Origin: Serendipita indica DSM 11827
Lineage: Eukaryota; Basidiomycota; Agaricomycetes; Sebacinales; Serendipitaceae
Direction of reading: 5' to 3'
Assembly: GCA_910890315.1 (NCBI GenBank)
Contig: CAJVGD010000020.1
Span: 248,001 to 312,000 of the forward strand
Length of the DNA stretch: 64,000 nt
Shown here: positions 54,474 to 64,000 of the stretch, one piece after another
How positions within the stretch are numbered: the stretch's first letter is position 1
How the letters are laid out: every line of letters starts with the position of its first letter
Made by a program: the position numbers and the translations under genes
The notes under the pieces: generated by a model
What the model saw: only the letters and a program-made list of their open reading frames with translations
Told to the model about the DNA's origin: nothing
Database searches by the model: none

Positions 54474-56083
54474 TTAGATGTGAGGGAAGAAGTCGGACCA
54501 CTCCACGTCTCGATAAGCGTCGAGTGGTAGCACTGCGAGTGTCTGTAGCGCGAGCACCATAGTTATGCCTCTTCCAGCAAAATACAAAGGCAATAACAGC
54601 GCTAGGAGGACTATGAACCAAAGGGTGCTGCCCAGAGAGTAGTTGTCCGCAGTCAAGCTCAGCATACCCACGACGGCTATAGGTGGTACTACAGCCATGA
54701 GAATGGTTGCGAATCTCCAGAGAAACTCCATATGATTGGATGGAAAGGGCGAGGACCACCCAAGAAAATGGACAGCGCCAAACAGCATTCCAATGATGCC
54801 CGTGGTAATCATGCCGCCGAGGCGCAGATGGACCTTGCTTCGCTGTACCCGGAGTAGAATATTGGGACTCGATTCATACTCCGCAGGTCGATAAACGAGC
54901 CCTGAATACCCATGGCATATCCTGGTTGGAGACCAGACGGTCTCGCCATGCTGCGAGAGCGAGCGAGGAATGGGAGCTCCAGGAATAGAACTTAGAAGGA
55001 AAACAGTATAGATAGAGAATATATTGGAAAGAATTAATTGACAAACGACGAAATATGAAATCGAAAAATGGAGGTGCGTGGCAAGAGCCGCAAACGAAAG
55101 GCTTCGCCAACCAACATCAACGCAAGCCCGCTGCCGACAGCACGGGCGTAGCGTGGCCCCCAAAAGGCTGAAAATTCGTCGACCCACCCACCGCGCCCTA
55201 GGTGATGCTCTGCAGGCGTGAGCGTGAGCCTGCCTCGCCTGGAAGGCCCCCCACTTAAGAGTAAACCTAGGACGTGTCGTGACGGACAAGAAAACAATCG
55301 AGGATTAAACGGAAACGTTGACCAAGCGAGAATGACGACGAGAAAAGCAGCAAATGCCGTCTCATACCAGTCGGGCCTTCCCATGTTCTTCTTCAGCTCC
55401 TCTTGCTCGGTCGTACGTCCGGGAGTGGTTCATACACACGTACAGGGAATGTTACCCGACATGGCTTGTCCCACCATGCAATGTACATTGCCACGGTGAG
55501 TAGAGTATAGTCAAGCGAAATGACCTCGAGCTCGGTGAGAGGGTGCTTGCTGGCTTTCCATGCAATACACTGAACAATAAACCATAGGGTTTGGGCGATG
55601 ACAAGGAGCTTTGCGAGTCCGTCGCTCTTGCATTTGTCCTGCAGCTCAGCAGAAGTCGGGAGGCGAATTTTGCGAGTTTTTATGAGACGAAAAACGTCAA
55701 ATCCGTCGAGTGGGTGGATAGGATGTCCAAAATCCTCCAATACATCTGCCTTTTCGTTCGTCGTAGTGACAAGTAGACTGTCTCCTTCCGCTAATTCGTT
55801 GATCAATCTGCGAGCTTCATCTTCATCTTCGTCTCCAATCTCGATGGTATTCGAGGCCAGTTCTTGGCTTCGTTCAAAGAGGTGAAAGCCACCCATGACG
55901 AGATGAAGAATCTGTGCTGACGAGTGACACCTGAAACAGACCGGTCAGCACCAATGAGAAGGCATGTTTCGGTAGCATACCAATCTTCTTGGCCACATAA
56001 GTCGCCTTGATGCGCCGAAGAACCGCCATACCCAGGACCCATTCCGGAAATACCAGTGCACGATGACAGGAATCACGTTGCAT
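54474..56083 (-). CDS. Multi-pass membrane protein of unknown function
   Basis: This belongs to a group of uncharacterised Agaricomycete membrane proteins; I know no function for it. A 5' exon (55981-56083: CHRALVFPEWVLGMAVLRR) joins in frame through a 64-base intron to a domain that starts MGGFHLFERSQELASNTIEI (from 55,916). That domain runs through RKIRLPTSAELQDKCKSDGL, a helix (LVIAQTLWFIVQCIAWKAS) and MYIAWWDKPCRVTFPV. The C-terminal part (to the stop at 54,474) has several helices (LGGMITTGIIGMLFGAVHFL, then FATILMAVVPPIAVVGMLSL, then WFIVLLALLLPLYFAG) and ends DVEWSDFFPHI. The exon joins between about 55,030 and 55,400 are unresolved because two frames look coding (MGRPDWYETAFAAFLVVILA is one). 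The N-terminal helix usual before this domain was not found, so the gene may be 5' incomplete. Confidence 0.6.
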
Positions 56084-56715
56084 CTAATGAATGAATGATT
56101 TCATCCAAACTTTGAATTGGCGAAAGCGATTCAAGTCTCTGGTGTCTACAGGCTCGGAAATGTTGAGATGGAGGGAGGAACAAAGGGGTGATTTATGCTA
56201 TAGCACTCTTATATCCTCGAGTCTTATCAATCCCGAAGTTCGTGGTGAGGCACGTTGCTGGTTGGGAATCAAGCTTGCAGTTTTATAATAGCTCCCACAC
56301 ACCATATCCAAATAATTCAGGTTCGCCACTCCAAAATCACAAAGCCGTGCAAGCGCGGTGATTAGGGGATAACTCCAAGGTGCACCACTATATTTGGCTA
56401 CCAATAATCCGACTAGAAGCACCCAGGGACTTTGCCTATCGCTGACTTTGGAATCTTGTGCCGTGAATCTGTATCGTACCTAGTTGCGTAGTGACTGGAG
56501 GGTTCAAATTGTCCATTACGGGTGCTTATTTTCATCGAATTTACTATACACCAAATTTACTAGGTCCTATGAGTGCTATGTATTCAGAATATCGCGACCC
56601 CTATTTAAAAAGGGTTAGCCATATCTATAAGCACATGTTGTCCTAGGAAACGCACGATTAGAGTCCAGATTCATGGCTTGCCACTCATTCAACCTTTTGG
56701 TCCCGTCCACCCCAG
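56084..56715. other. Divergent intergenic region, no gene seen
   Basis: No gene was recognised. About 30 bases before 56,716 are shared with the region upstream of NACHT-WD40 copy 2, so the duplication includes the 5' leader. Confidence 0.45.
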
Positions 56716-59700
56716 ATGTCCATGTCATGGTTCGAACGCAAAGGCAAGACTCCTCGTTCAAAGGACACCAGTAACCAACCCGGCCCTCAATCAAATGCGT
56801 CAAGTCCAAGCACAAGCAGCCGCTCTGACAGAGTGCGCGATACCGCCATTCCGATTCTCGACCTCGTCGCCAACATCTCAGAAGCATCTGATGCGCTTGC
56901 CTCTCTCAAAGCGGCATGTAGAGCTACAAAGCAGATCCTCGAGATAGCACGCGTATGTCTGACGGATGTGTTTGACTTGTCTGATGGCACAGATAGGCTG
57001 CCCAGAACAACAAAAAAGATTGGAAACGTCTCTTTGAGCGGCTACAAGGTCATTTGGAGTCGATGGAGAGCCAGATAGCCATATTCGAGGAGCATCCAGA
57101 GAAGAACCACCAGGTGGACGACTCGTTGCGACAACCACTACTAGTCTATGTCAGGCAAGTTTAATACTCCAGGGTCGGGCACTCATCTTATGGCCTGGAC
57201 AGAAAGCTCGATGAAATACAGAAAACAGTTGAAGCACGAACGCGTTCACGACTGTTGACTCGAGCAATGAAAGTTGATATGGACGCAGGAGATATCCGAG
57301 AGTTTCATCAAGACATTGACGATTGTCACCAAAGACTTACGGTACGGGCCACGGAGACCTCTTATTTTCGTACTGATGACATCTCAGGCTGCTCTAGCCG
57401 TATCGTCTTCACTTCATATTCAAGCTGTCAAGGGTGACACCGAGGTTTTGAGAGTGGATACGCAAGTCATCAAAGAGAATACTAAGACCCTACTGAAAGA
57501 TGGTAAGCGTGCGTTCTTGACACAGTCGCTCTGCCTGACCATTCTCAGCGGATATAATGATCATTTCTCAACTCCCAGTTGTTATTTCGACATCTTCTAT
57601 CGTTCATAATCGCTGCAATCCGGGAACACGAGTCACTGTTCTTGATTCTATCCGCCGTTGGGGAGAAGGCGAGTTTGCCGAGCCGATCTTCTGGCTCTGC
57701 GACATTGCTGGTTCTGGTAAATCGACAGTGTCGATGAGCATGATTGCACTTTGGAAGGAGACAGGCCTACTCGGTGGTTACTTCTTCTTCTCGATCGCCA
57801 CTACTGAGGAGTCGACCATTACCAAAATGTGTCCGACTTTCGCCCGGCAAATGTTCGAAAACATCACCACACTGGCCCCATCTATCGCGGATGCGGTCAA
57901 ACAACACCCCTCGATCATGACGAGCACATTCGAGGAGCAGTTCCAAAGACTAATCGTGGAGCCAACGAAGCATCAGAACAAGCGGGTCATATTGGTCATT
58001 GATGCACTCGACGAATGCACGTCTGGACTACAACGAAGAAGGCTCGTCGAGACGCTTTCCATCGCCGTTCGGGAAAGTACGAATCTCAAGATATTCATGA
58101 CAAGTCGACCGGATCCTGTCATCCAAGCGGTCTTAGGATCACTTCCAATCAAAGCCAAGATGGAAGACCGGCTACACGATGCCAGCCATGGTGATAACAT
58201 CAACGACATTGCAATCTATATAGAATATCTGATCAATGGAACGCTGGCTGAGGAGAAGAAGCGACGGTTGGTCAAGAATGCCAACGGGCTGTTCATCTGG
58301 GCAAGCACCGCATGTCGAATGCTGAAAAGCGAAACGACATTGGATACCCAGGACAGCATATACGAACGTCTTGTTTCAGTGGATCAGACTGGAGATATAG
58401 ACGATGTATACGATCTCATTTTCGAGAGAACAGACCCGAAATCTCTCGCAACAATGTGTAGTATGCTCGGTATTCTGCTTGCGGTGTTCGAGCCGCTCGC
58501 TGTGGACGAGTTGGAGGATCTTCTCAAGCATGCTGGAGTACGCGGAAGTGTGAATGCCCTGGTTCAGAATCTGGGAAGCGTCCTTAGTGTGGATCCAAAT
58601 ACAAGGCAAATCCGATTCCGTCATCCCACTATGGTCGAGTACCTTCGACGCCGCTCCCAGGCCTCAACCACTGATAGCCACAATGCAATCTCTATCGACA
58701 GGGTCAATGCACATGGTCAAGTGGCTTCGTGGTGTCTGAAACGGCTCAACTCACCGACCGAAGGCGTCAAGTTCAACATTTGCCGAATCGAGTCATCGTT
58801 CTATCTGAATAGGCAGATAGCAGACCTTCATACGAGGGTATCAGAGTTCATCCCGAGAAAACTTGGATATGCGAGCTCGCATTGGTTGTTTCACTTGGCG
58901 GAAACGGACGACAAGTGGCGAGATGCACTCAAGAAGGAAGTAGAACGCATTGTTCAAAGTCCGCGTGTGTTTCACTGGATGGAGATTCTGAGCTTCACAA
59001 GAGCGGTGCCACGAGCAATAGCCGGCCTTCAAGCCGTTACACGCCACGGCCGGGTGAGTGATCTATCGCGGTATGCCTTTGTATCTAACGAGATATAGGT
59101 TCAAGGAGAAACTAGGGGCCGTATGACGGAGATACGTCGGTTTCTTATGGCGTTTTTGGTGCCGATCCAGGAAAGTGCATCACATATCTACATCTCTGCG
59201 ATTCCATTTTCGCCCCGGAAGTCAATACTGCATATTGAAGGCATGGAAAGCTACGCAAATGGCTTGATTGTGAGCCAAGGGGTTGAGGAATTATATCCGG
59301 GTCTTCCCAGAACTCTTCGTGGCCACCAAGACTTGGTTACTGCCGTCGTATATTCTCCTGACGGATCGAGAATCGCCTCCAGCTCGATCGACAACACAAT
59401 CCGTCTATGGGAGGCGGACACTGGCCAACTGTTAGGGGAACTGCGAGGGCATGAAGATGACGTTTACGCCGTCGCATTCTCGCCAGATGGCTCACGAGTC
59501 GCCTCTGGCTCCAACGACAAAACGATTCGCCTCTGGGAAGTAGAAACTGGTCGGCCATTGGGTGACCCGCTCCAAGGCCATGAACATGGGGTCAACTCCG
59601 TAGCATTCTCGCCAGATGGCTCGCGAGTCGTTTCTGGCTCTGGAGACAATACAATTCGAATATGGGACGCAGACACCGGTCTGCCGTTGGGAAAGCCCTT

Positions 59701-61455
59701 CCGAGGTCACGAAGACGGGGTCAATTGCGTGGCGTTCTCACCAGACGGCTCACGTATTGTTTCCGGTTCCGACGACAATACCATTCGGTTCTGGGATCCA
59801 GAAACTAATCTACCGCTGGGAGAACCCCTTCGATCTCACCAATCCCAGGTCAATTCTGTTGCATTTTCGTCAGATGGCTCGCGAATCGCCTCTAGCTCTA
59901 ACGACAAAACAGTTCGGCTGTGGGACGTAGATAGTGGCCAGCCATTAGGGAAGCCCCTTCGAGGTCACAAAAACTCGGTCCTTGCCGTGGCATTCTCTTC
60001 AGATGACTCAAGAATTGTCTCCGGCTCTTGTGACAGGACAATTCGATTGTGGGAGGCAGACACTGGTCAACCATTGGGAGAGCCACTGCGAGGTCATGAA
60101 GGTTACGTCTTTGCCCTCGCATTCTCGCCAGATGGCTTACGAATCATCTCTGGCTCCGAAGACAAGACCATTCGGATTTGGAAGGCAGATACTGGCCAGC
60201 CTTTAGGAGAGCTACCTCGGGGCCATGAATCGTCAATCCTGTCAGTTGCGTTCTCTCCAGACGGCTCGCAAATCATCTCTGGCTCGTCCGACAAGACAAT
60301 TATACGGTGGGATGCGGTCACCGGTCATCTAACTGGTGAGCCACTTCAAGGTCATGAAGCGTCAGTCATTGCCGTCGCATTCTCGCCAGACGGTTCCCAA
60401 ATCCTCTCAAGTTCGGAGGATACGACAATTCGACGATGGGAAGCAGCTACTGGCCGGCAGTTGGGAGAGCCGCTACAAGGTCAGAAATTCTTGGTCAACA
60501 CCGTCTCATTCTCTCCGGACTGCTCACGCATCGCCTCCGGCTCACCCAACGGGACAATTCATCTGTGGGATGCAGACACTGGTCAGCAGCTCGGAAAGCC
60601 ATTCCGAGGTCATGAAGGTTGGGTGAACGCCATCGCATTCTCGCCCGACGGCTCGCAGATCGTCTCCGGCTCCGACGATAAGACAGTTCGACTGTGGGAG
60701 ACAGACACTGGCCAGCCCTTGGGGGAGCCGCTCAGGGGTCATAACGGCTGGGTGAGGGCCGTTGCATTTTCGCCAGATGGCTTACGAATCGCCTCTGGCT
60801 ATTCCGACGGGATTATTAGACTATGGGAGGCGGAAGCTGGTAGGCCATTGGGAGAACCACTCCGTGGCCACGAGTTCTCAGTCTGGGCCGTCGCATTCTC
60901 GCCAGATGGCTCACGGGTCATTTCTGGATCTGAAGACAACACAGTTCGACTTTGGGATGCAAACACTGGTCTACCGTTGGGAGGGCCACTCCAAGGCCAT
61001 AACGATAGCGTTAGGGCCGTGGCATTCTCGCCAGACGGCTCACGTATCGTTTCCGCCTCAGCCGATAGAACAATTATGTTATGGGATGCAACCCTTGGTT
61101 AGTTTCAGCCCCATCTACGGGACCAATCTGACGATTACCATCAGCTACTAGCTCCAAGAACTCCGAACGCCAAGGTACCGGCGCTGGAGATATAGGTCTG
61201 AAATCTGCGTCACTGGATACTCCCCCGGAAGTACTCGTACCGGGATTCAATCAGTGTACATTATCGCAGGATGGCTGGGTGCAATCTTCCGATAAATTTC
61301 TCTTCTGGGTACCACCAGACAACCGGCATGGCCTAGTATATCCAAATCTTCTGACAATACCAGTAACGAGCCCTTTACGGACAACAACACTTGACTTCAC
61401 CCACTTTCAATGTGGTCCCTCTTGGACAAATGTTCGAACAAATTCTGACCGGTGA
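56716..61455 (+). CDS. NACHT-WD40 NLR-like receptor, copy 3 (inverted)
   Basis: Seven exons (56716-56952, 56997-57154, 57203-57341, 57388-57502, 57549-59053, 59099-61097, 61145-61455) join to 1487 residues. Exons 1 to 5 are the same lengths as in the two minus-strand copies. The N-terminal helical domain keeps [11 protein letters not shown]-like and [17 protein letters not shown] segments. The NACHT domain has [10 protein letters not shown] and [11 protein letters not shown]. There are 14 WD repeats, more divergent from one another than in copies 1 and 2 (for example repeat 10, [20 protein letters not shown]). Intron 2 is GC-AG. The last acceptor is CATCAG at 61,144, not the CTACTAG seven bases on, because only the former restores the tail frame ([19 protein letters not shown]). 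The tail ends [12 protein letters not shown]. It is probably a non-self recognition or cell-death receptor by architecture. Confidence 0.92.
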
Positions 61456-61877
61456 TATGTCGGGATTACTATCACTGTCAATATATATACTGTCTTCCAT
61501 GTGTACCTGGTGATGTAACTACCCTCAGGAAGGAAGATGAGAGGAATCACATCCAAAATGATAGCATGATTTTCGTGGGGACAGATAGACTCCACGCCTA
61601 TAGGTGATGAATTCACAATATCAACGAACTCAGATCTTTCAGAATCTGCTGAGATACGATCTGAAAGCTCTCAGAAGGCATTAATTTGAGTTGGTGCAGG
61701 CTCCAATATGGCTTCAGGACAGTCCAAGTGCTCAGTAAGGACTGCGTACGAGTACTTCTATTTGAACGTGGATAAATGGCCTTACTCGTTCTGAGCTGCC
61801 TGCATTGGCACGACATTGGGCGAGCCTGACCATTCAGAACTTTGGCCTCCACCCCGATCTTTACAAGACGAGTAGCG
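61456..61877. other. Intergenic, no gene seen
   Basis: This is a short spacer between NACHT-WD40 copy 3 and the exonuclease gene on the same strand. No feature was recognised. Confidence 0.45.
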
Positions 61878-62910
61878 ATGAAAATATCTCATCAGCTTTG
61901 CGATAATCACGAGTCTATCACATCTGCGATTGCAAAACTCTCCAATGCAAATATTCTGTTCATCGACTGCGAGGGCAAAGACCTTGGTTCCCAAGGCGGC
62001 ACACTCTCTACTCTGGGGCTCGGCATTTACAATAGCCCAGACGGATACTATAACAGTCGAGAAGGAGAATTGACTATTTATATTGTTGACGTCCTCGCTT
62101 TTCAACGTCCTTGCTCCGGGTCACTCGACAATAAGCACGCTAACGCTCAGCCGGACCTACTCAGGTCCATTTTCGATCTTCTCGCTTCATCTGTGGTACT
62201 AAAGATTGGGTTTGACTTACGTATGGATGCATCCGAGTTGCTCCACGGATATGGTGTGCGCCTGACGTGTGTTCTGGATCTACAAGTCGCCGATGTGGTC
62301 TCTAGAACTGGAGAAGATGAAGTTAGGCCTCTGCAGAGACTAATGGGTCGATTTCTTCCCGCGCAAGAGATACTGGGGAATAGGGAGCTCTATAAGAAAG
62401 TCGTCAAGCTCAATGGACTCGACGGCGCTCTGATGGACCAGGGAATCAAGACCATTCCAAAGAAGAGTGAGCCATCTCCCTTTTACGCACTGAGATTGAG
62501 GCTGATTTCGGCCTATAGGAGTGGATCATTCGAGATGGATGTTAAGACCGTTGAGCGAGAGATACGTTTCCTACGCCGCAGAAGATATCTGTCTTATCTA
62601 CTCGCTCTACACTGCCATTCGCGATAACGGGAAAGTCAGCCTCATGGACGCGGTTGCGCGCAGCGAAGGATACATCCAGTATCACGCCTCTTGCAGACCG
62701 TCGAAAGATGACATTTACCAACGCCATGGATTGATGCCCTTGGATGAACACGGGGATCTGGATACGAAGAGAACAAGGCTGTGTGCGGGATGCAAACGTA
62801 GGCTGTCGTCTAGCCAGTTTCCATCTCTCAAGTCGGGAGTCGGTATCGCATATTGTTTCGTTTGCTATGCAGTGAATCGGCGCGGGAAGCTTAGGGAGAA
62901 GAGGAAGTAG
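61878..62910 (+). CDS. DEDDy 3'-5' exonuclease domain protein with Cys-rich tail
   Basis: Two exons (61878-62466 and 62519-62910) with a 52-base intron give 326 residues. The first ATG of the frame is used (MKISHQLCDNHESI). The exonuclease motifs are: Exo I, ILFIDCEGKDLG (Asp-x-Glu); Exo II, VVLKIGFDLRMDASELLHGY; and Exo III, RYVSYAAEDICLIYSLY (Tyr-x3-Asp). The last is created only by splicing, since neither unspliced frame contains it in register. These are the metal-binding acids of the RNase D/WRN exonuclease superfamily. The C-terminus adds a four-cysteine module, RLCAGCKRRLSSSQFPSL followed by YCFVCYAVNRRGK, likely to bind zinc. It probably degrades RNA or DNA 3' ends; substrate and location are unknown. 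A full RNase D HRDC domain is absent. Confidence 0.82.
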
Positions 62911-63255
62911 TCTGTTTCTTTCTCAGATGAATCTCGTTGTGGGGTACATTAGGAAATCATGTATCGGGTGGATGTGTATCGAACAGTGTTGAAGCATGTG
63001 TCGAACCAGTGAACTACTGAGCGCAATGGTAGTAACCCGGTGCCATTTCGAGTATGCAAGTACTGTATCCCTGGAGACTTCAAACTGACTGCCACCTTAC
63101 GCTAGTTCAATCAGGACCCAATTTTATGCCGTTCGCATTCGGAGCAGTTCCATTAGCCACTATAACAGTCCAGATGTCACCCTCTCCTTGCTTCCGTAGG
63201 GAGCGATAGGCGAAGACGCTGAAATTGGTCTGGAGATCGACTTGCAAATCTACTG
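62911..63255. other. Intergenic, no gene seen
   Basis: This is spacer between convergent genes. No feature was recognised. Confidence 0.4.
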
Positions 63256-64000
63256 CTAATCTACTGCGGATGTGGACTCCTGTCCTTGGTCGACGTCTGC
63301 TGTAACGGGTTCCGGTTCGGCAGCGCGAGGTCTGGGCAATGGAGGTGGATCGCAATCTTTGCTCCGGTTCCTGAGTGCGGCTGCGGACAGTGCCTCCTGT
63401 TGCGTTGCATAGACGTAGTAGTGAGGGTAAGGATGCCCCGAATCAGCTTCTGTTGTCGTAGAGGAAGCTAGTTGTGGAAGCGGAGGGGCTGGTTCGTTTT
63501 CGGCTGCACGACGGCGTCCCCAAGCGTAGCTTCTATGATACATATATCATTTAATGCCATGTAAGCTCTCAATGTTCAGAGAAGGGAAGCACATACACTC
63601 TAAACCATGTCTTTGGACTCATGTCCATCATTTCTATGGCGGACATGTCAATATCCTACATGTAAGCCAAAAAAACATACGTTTGTCGGCTAATTCAGAC
63701 CATTTCTCCAACTTCTCGGCCTCCCACCCAAGGCGCTTCATAACCGGATGGCCCGCACGATGAACCCTCTGGAACATTGATTAGCATGCGTTACTCACCA
63801 CCCCAGAACCTTATACCATGAAATCCTGGCGCATCAACGCTCCCACATACCCCAGTCGCTGAGTGTCCATGTGTGACTTCCCGCGTGCCCAGGGACCTAG
63901 GTAGTCAAATAACGCAACCGGGGAATACAAGTCACGTACCGATAGGCAGGTAGAGGCTCGACATGCCACAGGTCTCAGGATCTATCCATTTGTTGTCCCA
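63256..64000 (-). CDS. Unknown protein, 5' end beyond the window
   Basis: Five exons are visible: 63940-64000, 63817-63896, 63681-63768, 63597-63633 and 63256-63532. They are separated by introns of 43, 48, 47 and 64 bases and share one frame. The reading contains DNKWIDPETCGMSSLYLPIG, then MDTQRLGYVGALMRQDFM, then RAGHPVMKRLGWEAEKLEKW, MMDMSPKTWFRV and SYAWGRRRAAENEPAPPLP. The C-terminal 80 residues are Pro/Glu/Ser-rich and probably disordered. I do not recognise the family. Frame closure over four short introns supports a real gene, and the start lies to the right of the window. Confidence 0.6.

Noticed and set aside
61145-61175. CTACTAG acceptor for the last intron of NACHT-WD40 copy 3
   Set aside because: It would end the protein after about 14 residues, whereas the CATCAG acceptor seven bases earlier restores the tail that is conserved in the other two copies.
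1-64000. Mobile elements, virus-like relics, tRNA genes and CRISPR arrays
   Set aside because: Nothing with reverse transcriptase, integrase, transposase or capsid-like motifs, terminal repeats or tRNA-like structure was noticed; small non-autonomous elements could still be missed by eye.

Overview
The window looks like the genome of a filamentous Agaricomycete (mushroom-class Basidiomycota). Genes are packed and split by many very short introns, mostly 43 to 66 bases with GT..CTNAY..AG signals. The content includes a GH45 cellulase with a CBM1 module, a DHA2-type efflux pump, STAND-type NACHT-WD40 proteins and a large expansion of F-box-like proteins. This content fits Rhizoctonia/Ceratobasidiaceae best; that placement is inference and no marker gene was compared. 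All exon models below were worked out by eye from splice signals, frame closure and comparison between paralogs inside the window. No transposon, virus-like element, rRNA, tRNA or CRISPR array was recognised.

Layout. Positions 1-27,100 are dominated by F-box-like/leucine-rich genes: intact copies at 130, 4,190-5,666, 13,735, 15,226, 19,957-21,394 and 25,661-27,094, with broken copies or fragments between them. Set among them are a small secreted protein (3,627), an MFS transporter with 11 exons (7,470-9,845), a GH45 endoglucanase (12,355-13,377) and a pair of C2H2 zinc-finger genes (21,722 and 23,938). The zinc-finger pair arose by duplication of a two-gene unit, a zinc finger facing an F-box-like gene. 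Positions 27,691-37,877 hold two tandem NACHT-WD40 genes on the minus strand, and a third copy lies inverted at 56,716-61,455. Each has a four-helix-like N-terminal domain, a NACHT NTPase, 14 near-identical WD repeats and a conserved C-terminal tail. Positions 38,286-49,007 form a more conventional block: a secreted PI-PLC-like enzyme, an alpha/beta lipase, cofilin (with a first exon that is only the ATG), a long coiled-coil protein, a small Ser-rich protein and a mitochondrial-type membrane protein built from duplicated exons. Positions 49,153-54,230 hold three more F-box-like genes, two of them frameshifted. The rest holds a multi-pass membrane protein (54,474-56,083, with a stray fragment of the same family at 5,876-6,115), a DEDDy 3'-5' exonuclease with a C-terminal zinc-binding module (61,878-62,910) and an unrecognised gene running off the right edge.

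How it fits together. The conserved single-copy genes sit between fast-evolving families: F-box-like proteins (probably substrate receptors) and NLR-like NACHT-WD40 sensors. The mix of intact, frameshifted and truncated copies, inverted paralogs and shuffled WD repeats marks this as a birth-and-death region. The NACHT-WD40 trio has the features expected of non-self recognition or incompatibility receptors.
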